In this document: piece after piece, positions 25,140-34,720 of the stretch
Layout of the letters: each line of letters starts with the position of its first letter
Position numbering within the stretch: the stretch's first letter is position 1
NCBI GenBank assembly: GCA_030159075.1
Contig: BROG01000134.1
Location: 558,001-622,000 of the forward strand
Source: Atrina japonica
Taxonomy: Eukaryota > Mollusca > Bivalvia > Pterioida > Pinnidae
Direction: 5' to 3'
Length of the DNA: 64,000 bases
Program-made: the position numbers and the translations under genes
Notes under the pieces: generated by a model
Told to the model about the DNA's origin: nothing
Seen by the model: the letters and a program-made list of their open reading frames with translations, nothing else
Databases searched by the model: none

Positions 25140-26035
25140 TAGAAGTTCTAGATGTCTGAAGTAGAACTAATAAAACCAGTTCAAACTTTGATATTTCACA
25201 AAAGGATGTTGCTGCTGTACTTAAATAACTTAAACTATATAAGGCTTCGGGATTAGATGAAATAAGTCACCAGATGTTAAAAATACTGTAAACACAGTAA
25301 GTTTACCATTATCTATTATATCGAAAGTCACTTGAACAATCAGTATTCCCAACCATTTGGAAAAAGCTAAGATTATGTCTTTTTTTAAGAAAGGTGATCA
25401 ACACCATCCTAGTAATTATAGGCCTATTTCGTTACTAAGTATTGTGGGTAAAGTTTTCGAAAGAATCGAAAGAAACACAAACATTTTCATAACTATATGC
25501 TTGAAAATAAATTATTATATCATTTACAGTCTGGATTCCTTCCAAACAATTCAACTGTGTATCAACTTTTATAAATATTTCATAATATATGTATGAATAA
25601 GGAAAACAAGAAATATACGTGTTTATTTTTTTGTGATATGTCAAAAGCTTTGACAAAGTTTGGCACTCTGTTCTCCTGAAAAAAAATACAAGCGTATAGT
25701 GTTACTGGAAATTTCTTTCTCATTTAAAAAACATTTGACTCATACACAAGGGCAAGGAATTCCACAGGGGTCGGTGTTGGACCATTTTTTATTTCAAAGT
25801 TTTATAAATGACATAGCGGACAATCTTTCAAGTGTAGCAAGACTCTTTGCTGACAATACTTTTATGTCGGCATCTTCTGATGATAAAAATGAGATATAAT
25901 CAATACTAAACAATGATTTAAATTTTTTGAAAAGAATAGTCTAAAGAGTTGATAGTAACCTTTAATCCTTCAAAAACAGAAGTCTTGTATTTTAGTGCTA
26001 ATAATTCACATGAACATATTGAACTAAATATATCA
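25140..26035 (+). pseudogene. Dead LINE, reverse transcriptase part
   Basis: Continuation of the LINE at 23223 on the same strand. It shows RT landmarks in order: LKLYKASGLDEISHQMLK (25230-25285), FFKKGDQHHPSNYRPISLL (25380-25435), LQSGFLPNNSTV (25525-25560), CDMSKA (25630), GIPQGSVL (25758-25780), LFADNTF (25845-25863) and TFNPSKTEVLYFS (25962-26000). The catalytic FADD box reads FADN, and several frames are broken, so the enzyme is dead. A Jockey/CR1-like clade is likely from the motif wording. Confidence 0.88.
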
Positions 26036-26151
26036 ATTTGCAAAGTTGTTACGTTGTCGGTTGTTAAGAACACGTAAATTATTTAAAATGAAGAACTGTA
26101 ATAGTTTGAAACAAAAGGGACTGACAGATAAATCAGGGGTAATACAGGAAT

Positions 26152-26515
26152 GTATTTATAACCACTAGATCGTTGCCACTGCTGGTGGACCGTTTGAGTC
26201 CCCAAGGGTATACATAAACCTAGTACCTGGTATTTCGATACCAGCTGTTCATCTTATACTAAAGTAATATTTGGCACTGTTAACATAATTTAAATTCAAA
26301 TTTTTTTCTAAAGTTAAGGTAGTCATTTTAACAGTGGTTACTCTTAGACGGATTTTGGCTATACTTTTAGAGATATTATTTGGCCTTGTATAATACCACT
26401 TTCTCTTTAGAAAATACACATAACTTTTAAATTATAGCTCAACTGATGAAGTCTAATTGACAGAAACGATATCGTCTTGAGCATTATAACTTTGGTAGTA
26501 TGTTTATAATACTTA
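26152..26515 (+). mobile_element. Retrozyme-like dispersed repeat, copy A
   Basis: A repeat of about 350 bp starting TTTATAACCACTAG, with blocks GGTGGACCGTTTGAGTCCCC, GTACCTGGTATTTCG, TACCAGCTGTTCATC and TGGTTACTCTTAGACGG. It ends shortly after a hammerhead ribozyme motif at TTTATAATACTT. It is shared with 51918-52258 and with the tandem at 57066-57600. There is no ORF. All copies share the same 3' end about 35 nt past the ribozyme cleavage site, suggesting spread by reverse transcription. I infer a non-autonomous retroelement of the retrozyme type. Confidence 0.8.
26437..26482 (+). ncRNA. Hammerhead ribozyme motif (type I), retrozyme copy A
   Basis: Stem I is GCTCAA (26437-26442) with TTGAGC (26477-26482), six perfect pairs, extendable by TTATA/TATAA after a two-base bulge. 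The core CTGATGA is at 26443-26449. Stem II is GTC-TAATT-GAC, flanked by an A opposite an A at the core-proximal position. GAA is at 26463-26465. Stem III is the self-complementary ACGATATCGT (26466-26475). The cleavage-site C is at 26476, after GT. A four- to five-pair stem III without a loop is typical of metazoan type I hammerheads that act as dimers. The A-A pair at 10.1/11.1 is unusual (G-C is normal) but is conserved in every copy here. Confidence 0.8.
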
Positions 26516-26929
26516 AATGTTATAACACTACTCTGAACGCATTTTGTGTTTCGAATGGTTGTCATTTATACCAATGATAAACCAATGGCACCATTGGGAA
26601 CCATATCTAATGGTGCCAAATGTCAAATAGACACCTCTAACTGTGTTGGATTCAAACATTTTCCCATTATGATGCCATCAATTATATAATTTTCAAAGGC
26701 AATATCTTATTGGAAAGTGACCAATTAATGCAAAGGTACTTTAGTAATAATACAAATGGAAGGACCATGAACGCACCTATTGTGTATAGGGCTGCTAAGA
26801 TAAAATGGTGCATCCGGGTTATGTCAGAAATCAAAACAATACTATTTATATTCATTTCTTTTGGTACGAAACATGTCATTGAAGTCTACAAAATTTAGAC
26901 CCCTTACACATTGTTTTCTGGATGTACTG

Positions 26930-27100
26930 TGATTGTCAGGTTTCCAGCTTGTAGGCATGCAAATCTGGTGAATATTGAACGAACACGGAAATCTAAAAAC
27001 CCAGAGGTGGAAGCAAGTGTTACGGGGGAGTAGGCATCCCGATCACGCCTGCTGGGAGGAAGAGTCAAATTAAAGTTAAAAGGTGAGGGCTAAATCCTTT
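26930..27100 (-). mobile_element. Penelope-like element, decayed 3' end
   Basis: Retains CAAATCTGGTGAATATTG, ACACGGAAATC, CCCAGAGGTGG and GGGGGAGTAGGCATCCCGAT, in the order of the family 3' end, but more diverged than neighbouring copies. No coding part is left. Confidence 0.6.
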
Positions 27101-27552
27101 AAAGTTTTCATTTCTCAAGTCTTAATACTTTGTTTATACGTATGTATTGACATAATGAAAGTGTCAAACAATTTTCGGATGCAGATAAAAACCAAGTCGA
27201 TGGTTGATGAATTCAGTTTTCTATTGATATGAACCCAAACATTGGATATTATCTAATCATTTATTTGAGTTCAAAATATTAATTGCATTAAAATGGAGTC
27301 CAAGGCAGACATACTCAAATTTATGTAAATTTCTTACGACTGCCAGTGACTTTGAATTTTTGAAATTTGAATGGTGTTTTACGCCACATTCAGCAATTTT
27401 TTTAGTTAGATGGTGGCAGCAAGATTCTAATGGTGGAGGAGAGAACCATTGAATGTATATATTGAAGTATTAAAGCCTGAGTTCTTGGCGCGGAGAAGGA
27501 CCGAGCGTGCTAGGTGACAAGAACAAGGGCGTAAATATTTCAACATATACAT
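27101..27552. other. No gene; trace of a SINE end near 27360-27450
   Basis: GGTGTTTTACGCCACATTCAG, TAGATGGTGGCAGC and GGTGGAGGAGAGAACC resemble the end block of the repeat family at 2930 and 22340. Otherwise nothing is recognised. Confidence 0.4.
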
Positions 27553-27554
27553 AT

Positions 27555-28476
27555 AAAAAATTTCAGATACCAAAGTATAAATCAATAGAATGTCCAGGAC
27601 ATAGATACAAATCCGGTAAAAATGGACAAACACGGACCTCTGGAAACTAAGAGATGGGATCAGGTGCCATGGAGGAGTAAGCAGTCCCTGTCCACCGGTC
27701 ACACCCGCCGTGAGTCCACAATTAAGTCCAATGAAACACGTGAGGAGTGTATTCCGTCACAATTGGTACAGACGTCTCAACAACCGCCTACGAAAAGGCA
27801 ACTCAACATTTCACTTAGTTAAACAGTGTAGTCGCAAACAAGACTATTATACCGACCTTAAAATTTGCGGAACGTTGACATTAAACGTGGTTTTCGATAT
27901 CCCTGTGTCAATAATTTGTCAGTGAGTAGTTTACCTCTGTATATAAAATCTTCATATGTTGTACACGCCCTGGCATATCGGATCATTTGTGAAATATAAA
28001 AACCATATGCGGGTGACTGAGGGATATTACTACTTAAATGTGGAAAATTTACGAAGGGAAAGCCGAAATCGTCGCGTTTGTCGTATAGCTTAGTTGCTAA
28101 TTTTCCGTCTGTTTTATATTGAGTAAAATGTCTAAGTATGAATCGTGTGCATGATTCTGTTGTATCTTTAATTTCTAGTTCGCTGGGATATATCGCATTG
28201 ACATATGTATGAAAATTGTCATTATTAATTGACAAAACGTCGTCGATATATCTAAATGTCAAATTAAAGGACACCGCTAACTTTTTCTTCTTTTGATTCA
28301 GCAGTTTCTGAATGAAGTCTGCTTCGTATGAATAAAGGAACATGTCGGCCAATAAAGGAGCACAATTGGTTCCCATAGGAATGCCGACAGTTTGTTGAAA
28401 GACCACGTCTCCGAACATTACAAATATATTGTCTATTAGAAATTCCAGCATGTTTTTTATATCAACTTTAGTGTAT
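27555..28476 (-). mobile_element. Penelope-like element, copy 1 of a head-to-tail pair
   Basis: Minus-strand RT fragment (27858-28451) with GIPMGTNCAPLLADMFLYSY, FRYIDDVLSINND, KLYDKRDDFGFPFVNFP, SNIPQSPAYG and SQMIRYARACTTYEDF. It is followed by about 300 bp that end at the family terminus near 27555. Its 5' end is cut within the RT (KYTKVDIKN), where it joins the 3' part of copy 2 at about 28476. A frameshift lies after DTTES. YIDD is intact, but the ORF is truncated. Nearly identical sequence to copy 2 implies a recent event. Confidence 0.82.
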
Positions 28477-29760
28477 ATAATTTGTCAGTGAGTAGTTTAC
28501 CTCTGTATATAAAATCTTCATATGTTGTACACGCCCTGGCATATCGGATCATTTGTGAAATATAAACTCCATATGCGGGTGACTGAGGGATATTACTACT
28601 TAAATGTGGAAAATTTACGAAGGGAAAGCCGAAATCGTCGCGTTTGTCGTATAGCTTAGTTGCTAATTTTCCGTCTGTTTTATATTGAGTAAAATGTCTA
28701 AGTATGAATCGTGTGTGCATGATTCTGTTGTATCTTTAATTTCTAGTTCGCTGGGATATATCGCATTGACATATGTATGAAAATTGTCATTATTAATTGA
28801 CAAAACGTCGTCGATATATCTAAATGTCAAATTAAAGGACACCGCTAACTTTTTCTTCTTTTGATTCAGCAGTTTCTGAATGAAGTCTGCTTCGTATGAA
28901 TAAAGGAACATGTCGGCCAATAAAGGAGCACAATTGGTTCCCATGTTTTTTATATCAACTTTAGTGTATTTATGTGTAGAATCAGAGTGGTGTTTGACGA
29001 AATAAGTATCTTGATAGCCAATCACTAGATATTTGAATTTTCGGGTACCACCTTTAGTGAAAAAACAGTTGTCTATGATGCTGAAAAGTCTCTCTTTCAA
29101 TTTTGTATGTGGAATAGTTGTATAAAGAGTAGAGAAATCATAAGTTTTGATACTGTGAATTCGAGAAAAATTGTGTGCCTTCAAATTTTCTAAAAGCTGT
29201 TTAGAATTTTTAAGTATCCACATCTGATTTACACCGCTTCTGGAATATGCAACTGTACAGTATTGTTGAAGTTTCTCCTTAACGGCTGTCAATATCTTGG
29301 TAAGGAGTAAAGATAAAGGTTTGGTAGAACATTTGCTGGATCCTGCTATATATCTTTACTTATATGGGGTTTTATGAAGTTTAGGTATCCAATATAAATG
29401 TGGTAGCTTGAAATCGGTATCCGTTGTAGGTATATCAAATGAGCGTAACACGAACACGTGATTTTGAAGGATCTCGTCCTTTGAAAGTGAGCTACGTGTG
29501 TATGTAGGATTTCCAGAATTCGTATTAAACCCAAGTTCTTCTAATAAACAATTATAGTAATGTGCCTTACAAATAAAAACTATATTATTTGAGCATATTG
29601 GTCATGTAATCTATCCAGTTCAGTTACTACTTCTGGATCATTAAATACAAAGGGATAATGTGTTTTCATAGTCCCTGTAAGTTTTCGAATACGAGATTTT
29701 ATCAACCATCGTATGGCTTCAGCCATTCAGACAAAGTGTCTGGTTCTACGTCTTCATGTT
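28477..29760 (-). mobile_element. Penelope-like element, copy 2 of a head-to-tail pair
   Basis: Extends further 5' than copy 1. Minus-strand fragments read LPHLYWIPKLHKTPY (about 29355-29400), KPLSLLLTKILTAVKEKLQ (about 29265-29320), YDFSTLYTTIPHTKL (about 29100-29150), GTNCAPLLADMFLYSY and FRYIDDVLSINND. The 25 codons from LEFLIDN to TVGIPM are missing exactly between two ATG codons (KNM joined to GTN), deleting RT motif sequence. The 3' end is truncated at the junction with copy 1. Frameshifts are also present. Upstream of about 29550 the similarity fades into broken frames. Confidence 0.8.
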
Positions 29761-31788
29761 TGGCCCATCGTCTGGCATAATCTTCGACAGAATCCATAAC
29801 TAAACTGAAATTCTGACGCCAATTTTTATCATGTATCCTCATGAAATAATGGCGATAATTAACAACCAAGTACAATAACATAAAACATTGGCGTAACGTT
29901 TCATCGTTGTAGAGCGCATGAATATAGCATAAAAGTAGTCCCCAAAAAGTAGATATCTGATTTAATCAATACACTTTGTGTACCTTGAACAGTGAATTTA
30001 TCAAAGATACCACTAGTCTAATATGATTCGCACTTATTATTCTCTTTGTTAGTATGTATCCGAATATCTATATGTATAATTTTGCATACAACCAACAACA
30101 TTCTTCCGTAGCCGTGAAATATGCCGTCACATTAAATGGTCTTTTGTACTTTTAACTCGTTAGCTGACTTGTCATAATCAACGCTAACAATTCCAATAAC
30201 GTCATGCAGTACCCACCAGAACAATAACTAGGGTGGGAATGTGCATGCTACTGACTAAAACAACTGTCAAGGTGTTGTATACATAGTGCACCCCTTTTGG
30301 GTGGTGCAGTATTTCTCCAAACCCTGACACCGAATTTGCATATAACGTGCAATTTCTAAACTATATAGTATTCATTATCCCTTTACAGATTTTATGAAAA
30401 AGATAAACAAACCAGAAAAAAAGACAACAATATTGAAAGAAATATATTTGATATTTTAATTGATATATCTCGTATCAAAATGACCAATGTATTGTAACAT
30501 AAAATATGTTGAAGCAGTCCTTAGATTCGTATATGTTCTGTTTTAAAATATAAATAGAAGTTTTTGACAGAATTCCATAACATTATTGTTATTACTTCTA
30601 CAAATTTTATTTAACAAAAATATCATGCATTGTTTCACACTTATCCGAAATCAAGAGGCACCAGCCAACACATTATTCTGGCTAATGACCCAATTTACAG
30701 GATATAGAAATAAGTGCTTTTTACTTTTTATTTGTCTAATTTACAATTTTGAACACGAAAGAATCTTTTTAGAAAATTGTATATTAGGTAGGGAACGATC
30801 AGGACTTTGTCTTTTTCTTTTTTTAAATAATAATGAAATGATTTATACATCCAAGGTAATATACCACAGATCTAAATGAATTACAAGCTTATACAAATGT
30901 ATTCCCTCATTGTATCTGAGGACGTCTCCATTTGTTTTCTCTGAAGAGCAAATTGTCGTGAATAAAATCTGCTTACATCGCAATGCTACTCTAAAACAAA
31001 TGAAATGATAATTTAAATACATTCATGACTCATCAAACGGAAATGATATATTCTATAAATAAAAGTGCATAATAATTTAAAGTCTAGCCAGACATCTTAT
31101 ATTGGTCGCCTTTCGTATATGAGGAGTTTCGCATTATTAGTTTTACATACATTTAATGTGTTTGGTGACCGATACATTCACATTTCTCACATGCAAACAC
31201 ACATACATGTATTTACATATCAATAGTATGTATATGTCTGGTGATTTCCAAACCTGTTATTTGCTTTTCATAGTGAGTTTGATTAAATTACGTGTAACAT
31301 TTTCTTCGATGTTTCGAGTATGCAAATAAAGTTGGACAAAACTGTACATGCAGCTGCATTCTCTTTAAGCCTACATATGGCCTGAAAGTCGTTAGCTATA
31401 CGTCATAAATTGTATTGTGACGTCATATCGTGTGTAGGGGTGGACAAGGAAATCAATCCCCATGAAAAGAAAGAAAATCTGTATATCATGAGAGAATATT
31501 ACTGACATCTTATTTCTCCTTTATCTACATTTTACATGCCCGTTCATCGGAGTAACTTAATTGTTACAAGGTAGGTAACAGTCATATATTTTGTTGAGCA
31601 TAAGGAGTAGTTTACTGTGGTGAACGTCTCTCATTTGCTAACTCTGATTAAGACATTGGAAAGGCACCAGACAGGGACACCTGTTATCGGGTAGGCGCTT
31701 GTATAATACCCTATGACATATGTTCCATGGATATAGAGTGTTTTGTAAACTAACGACGAACGTTGTTCCAAATATGAGGTAAGAAAAA
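29761..31788. other. No gene recognised
   Basis: About 2 kb of AT-rich sequence. The 97-codon frame at 30586-30879 has no family resemblance or splice context. Confidence 0.4.
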
Positions 31789-31857
31789 ATACACGTGTCG
31801 CAATGTGCAAGTTAATAAAAGTAAAAACTGTTTTGTGGTGTGATATTCTTAACTATA

Positions 31858-31937
<80 letters not shown>
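31789..31937 (+). repeat. Hammerhead-repeat remnant leading into (TA)n
   Basis: ACACGTGTCGCAATG, AAGTTAATAAAA and ACTGTTTTGTGGTGTG match the 3' half and downstream sequence of the hammerhead at 58108-58151. As there, a (TA)n run follows (31854-31937). The CTGATGA core and GAAA are lost here (AAAAAAT stands where GCGAAAC would be), so the ribozyme is dead. Confidence 0.75.
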
Positions 31938-31938
<1 letters not shown>

Positions 31939-32226
31939 TAACAGAAAAAAGAAATTTTGTATACTTAAAAGTTATAAGCATTAAAAGTATTCTTTGATCC
32001 CTCTTTATTCTTAGAGACATAGTTTGGTATACTAAACGCGTGTTTGAGTACTTAATTTGTTAAATATCGCATTCAATTCGCCTTGATGGCCACAGCACGC
32101 TTTTCTGGAGTTTCGAGCCTAAGCGCCACTTGGTTAGTAATCGATTAGAATTTCTTACATTCATTGACATGTCAATGTATTGAATCAGAAAAACATTGAT
32201 TTTTGGATTGAAATTTTGATTGAGAG
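31938..32226. other. No gene recognised
   Basis: Short spacer before the Tc1 relic. The 5' terminal repeat of that transposon may lie here, but I cannot fix it. Confidence 0.35.
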
Positions 32227-32960
32227 ATGCCTCGCATGATTGAAAACGATCGTTTGCGTGTTATTGGGATGCTGATAGTTGGGATGTCTGAAAACAATGT
32301 GGCAAGGCAGTTTGGAGTTCATATTTTAATATATGTAACTTTGTAAATGCTTTATGGAGACGATATCGGAAACTGGCACCGCTGGGGAACACCCACGATC
32401 AGGATGCCCGCGTGTGACGTCACGTCGGCAAGATACGTACATACGGATGTCACATTGAGTAATTGATTCCGATCGGTTTCTTTGACCGCTAGAAGCATCC
32501 CTGGGTATCAACGGATAAGGCCCCCAACACACGTCCCCGACGTCTTTTGGTGATAGAGGAGAGCAATTTAACCGGTGTACGCTATCGTCACCACGTCATT
32601 CCATTCATTCACAACTACCAGCGTAACGTCATTCTGCAGCAGGACAAAGCACGACCACACAACGCACGCGTTGTCAGTGACTATCTACAGCAGCAAAACG
32701 TAAATGTGCTACCCTGGCCTGCCATGTCACTGGATTTATCGCCTATATGTTTGGGGTGAAATGGAACAAAATCTACCTCAAGAGCCAAACCCCCTGCTAC
32801 GTTGAACGCTCTGAGTCGTTCTTTATTAGGCATATGGCGGAACATTTCCCAGACATTTCTTCATAACCTGGTTCTTTCAATGCGTCGTAGGTGTGAAGAA
32901 TGCATCGGTGCAAATGGCAGTCATACAAGTTATTAAACTTGTGAAACTTTTTGCATCCCC
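32227..32960 (+). pseudogene. Tc1/mariner-type transposase relic
   Basis: A cut-and-paste DNA transposase in broken pieces. The N-terminal helix-turn-helix region begins MPRMIENDRLRVIGML with MSENNVARQFGV. The second DNA-binding region follows in another frame (TGTAGEHPRSGCPRVTSRR, then QDTYIRMSH). The catalytic domain at 32547-32756 has VIEESNLTGVRYRHHVIPF, ILQQDKARPHNARVVSDYLQ and VLPWPAMSLDLSPI, corresponding to the second DDE aspartate block (usually QQDNARPH) and the block leading to the third acidic residue. About 80 codons including the first catalytic aspartate are deleted, and frames are broken. A possible end lies at AACTTTTTGCATCCCCCTTA near 32945-32965. Confidence 0.88.
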
Positions 32961-33132
32961 CTTATTTTCAGTGGCTGTTCATATCAACCATAATGGACAT
33001 AATCTGTGATTTGATGTTTGAATTAAAAGACAATGCATTATATTAAATAATGATATACATAATTCAGCATAATATTTTGTATATGAAATTATGAATAAAG
33101 TTACTAAACTGCACAGTTTCTTTTTTCCTGTA

Positions 33133-33133
<1 letters not shown>

Positions 33134-33217
<84 letters not shown>
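33134..33217. repeat. (TA)n microsatellite
   Basis: Uninterrupted TA dinucleotide run. Confidence 0.97.
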
Positions 33218-33220
<3 letters not shown>

Positions 33221-33281
33221 TAAATGTCTAGATAGTCAGTTGAATATAAAAATATTTTCTTTAACAGACATAAAAACAAGC

Positions 33282-33284
<3 letters not shown>

Positions 33285-33324
<40 letters not shown>
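33285..33324. repeat. (AC)n microsatellite
   Basis: 40 bp of AC dinucleotides. A weaker ACACAC stretch is at 33438-33452. Confidence 0.97.
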
Positions 33325-33326
<2 letters not shown>

Positions 33327-33787
33327 TGTATTCAGTCAAGCAGAGGTGATTTAACGTGCGGCGTGACTACTCAAACCCTTGCCACACGCTACACACCTTG
33401 TATTCGTATACCACGTAAATTTATACATTTTCTTCGGACACACACACACATATACGGGTAATATCATTATATGAAGTTGCTGCAAAAAATTCTGATAAAC
33501 TCAAAGACAAGAATAATTGACATGAGAAACATTTTCTCGTGATCGCAACCAATGAATGTATAGATATATTTATACAATATTCAAATGGAAATATAAAATG
33601 TCTTGGATATGATATTTCTGTCCATTTGTCAAACTATCTTGTTACTGTATTGAAGATAGTATTATCCTTATGGACGAATTCTATCTTTAGTTCTCAAAAA
33701 TGATATAACATTTTATACTACATGGGCAATATGTAAACAGTGCATTTGCACTTGCGTATGTCGAATGGGATTTTTTTATTTCTCATT
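33325..33787. other. No gene recognised
   Basis: AT-rich sequence between microsatellites and the end of the amine oxidase gene. Nothing is supported. Confidence 0.35.
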
Positions 33788-33793
33788 TTTATT
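33788..33793 (-). terminator. Candidate polyadenylation signal of the amine oxidase gene
   Basis: AATAAA on the minus strand about 130 nt beyond the stop codon at 33920. A second TTTATT (plus sense) lies about 15 nt further on. Confidence 0.45.
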
Positions 33794-33919
33794 CAGAAAA
33801 TTAATCGATGGCAAAATTAAAAGAAGTATATCAAACATTCAATCATTGGAGTGCTGCCATTGTAGTAAATTATTTAATATCACAATTAATTATCAAATAT
33901 ACATGGAAATGATTACAAT

Positions 33920-34213
33920 TTAAGTGAATATGACTGTACTATTTTTGCTTAAGTCTTCATCTGGTAAGGAAGATACAGGATAACACATGTCCGAGAAATC
34001 ATGGCGTCTATCTACGAAGGCGCCTTTTGTTGGGTTTCTTTTATCCATCGGAGTTATACGCACAGCATCACGTGACCTCATGGACACGTCTTCGTCAAAA
34101 TAGTTGTAAGGCAATATAAACAGTGACAACTGGCTACCTAATGTAACAGAATTTGGTATGTTTTCGGTTTGAGGGATGTGCTGTATTCCTAGAGTTGCCC
34201 AGACAACTAGGTC
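33920..34213 (-). CDS. Copper amine oxidase, last coding exon
   Basis: 97 codons plus stop on the minus strand, starting after a consensus acceptor (TTTTTCTTCATTTCAG, 34214-34229). It begins DLVVWATLGIQHIPQTENIP, the block that carries the third copper-binding histidine (codon 34178-34180). It continues LFILPYNYFDEDVSMRSRDAVR, matching the conserved RPYNFFDEDPS region of vertebrate VAP-1. The last 45 residues are family-variable and end STVIFT. The phase is 0 and joins exactly to the E codon at 39997-39999, giving NIINE-DLVVW, the expected family sequence. Without this exon the protein would lack a copper ligand. Confidence 0.93.
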   Translation of the reverse strand, partial: DLVVWATLGIQHIPQTENIPNSVTLGSQLSLFILPYNYFDEDVSMRSRDAVRITPMDKRNPTKGAFVDRRHDFSDMCYPVSSLPDEDLSKNSTVIFT

Positions 34214-34377
34214 CTGAAATGAAGAAAAAGTGTAGAAATAACAACATTATAAGTTTGTATTTTACATATCAAATGCAAATGCGATGGCATCAGTGATGAT
34301 ATTTTGCTTTTACATTTTTTATTTATATTTGTATGAAAAAAGAGATACTAAGGTATTAATCGACAGCAAGTTCAGGT

Positions 34378-34720
34378 GATGGTTTACAAATCTTGGAAAT
34401 ATTGGATCTCCAGAGTGGGATTAATTGTCATGGAGATGTAAGTTTTCCCCAGAAAACTTGTCATATTTGCCCTCAGTCCTTGGTTAAAGCCACAAAATTG
34501 GCACATACTTTTCAACGACCAGAGACATTTAATTAAACATAGTAATGGCAAAGCGGATTATCAAACCGATCGTACAATTTACGAAATGTGGACATTAAAC
34601 TGTATTTATAATATCTTTGCGAAAACAAGCAGTTTCTGTATACTCAATGTTCGTATAATGAACACGCACTTGTATATCATACAATCTGCGATATAAAAAC
34701 AAAATACTGTGTGGAATATA
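34378..34720 (-). mobile_element. Penelope-like element, decayed 3' end in intron
   Basis: Keeps the family order: TTGGAAATATTGGA, CCAGAGTGGGATTA, GTCATGGAGATGTA, then ATTATCAAACCGATCGTACA, ACGAAATGTGGACATTAAAC, and TCTGTATACTCAATGTTCG. It is strongly diverged, one of the older copies. Confidence 0.6.
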
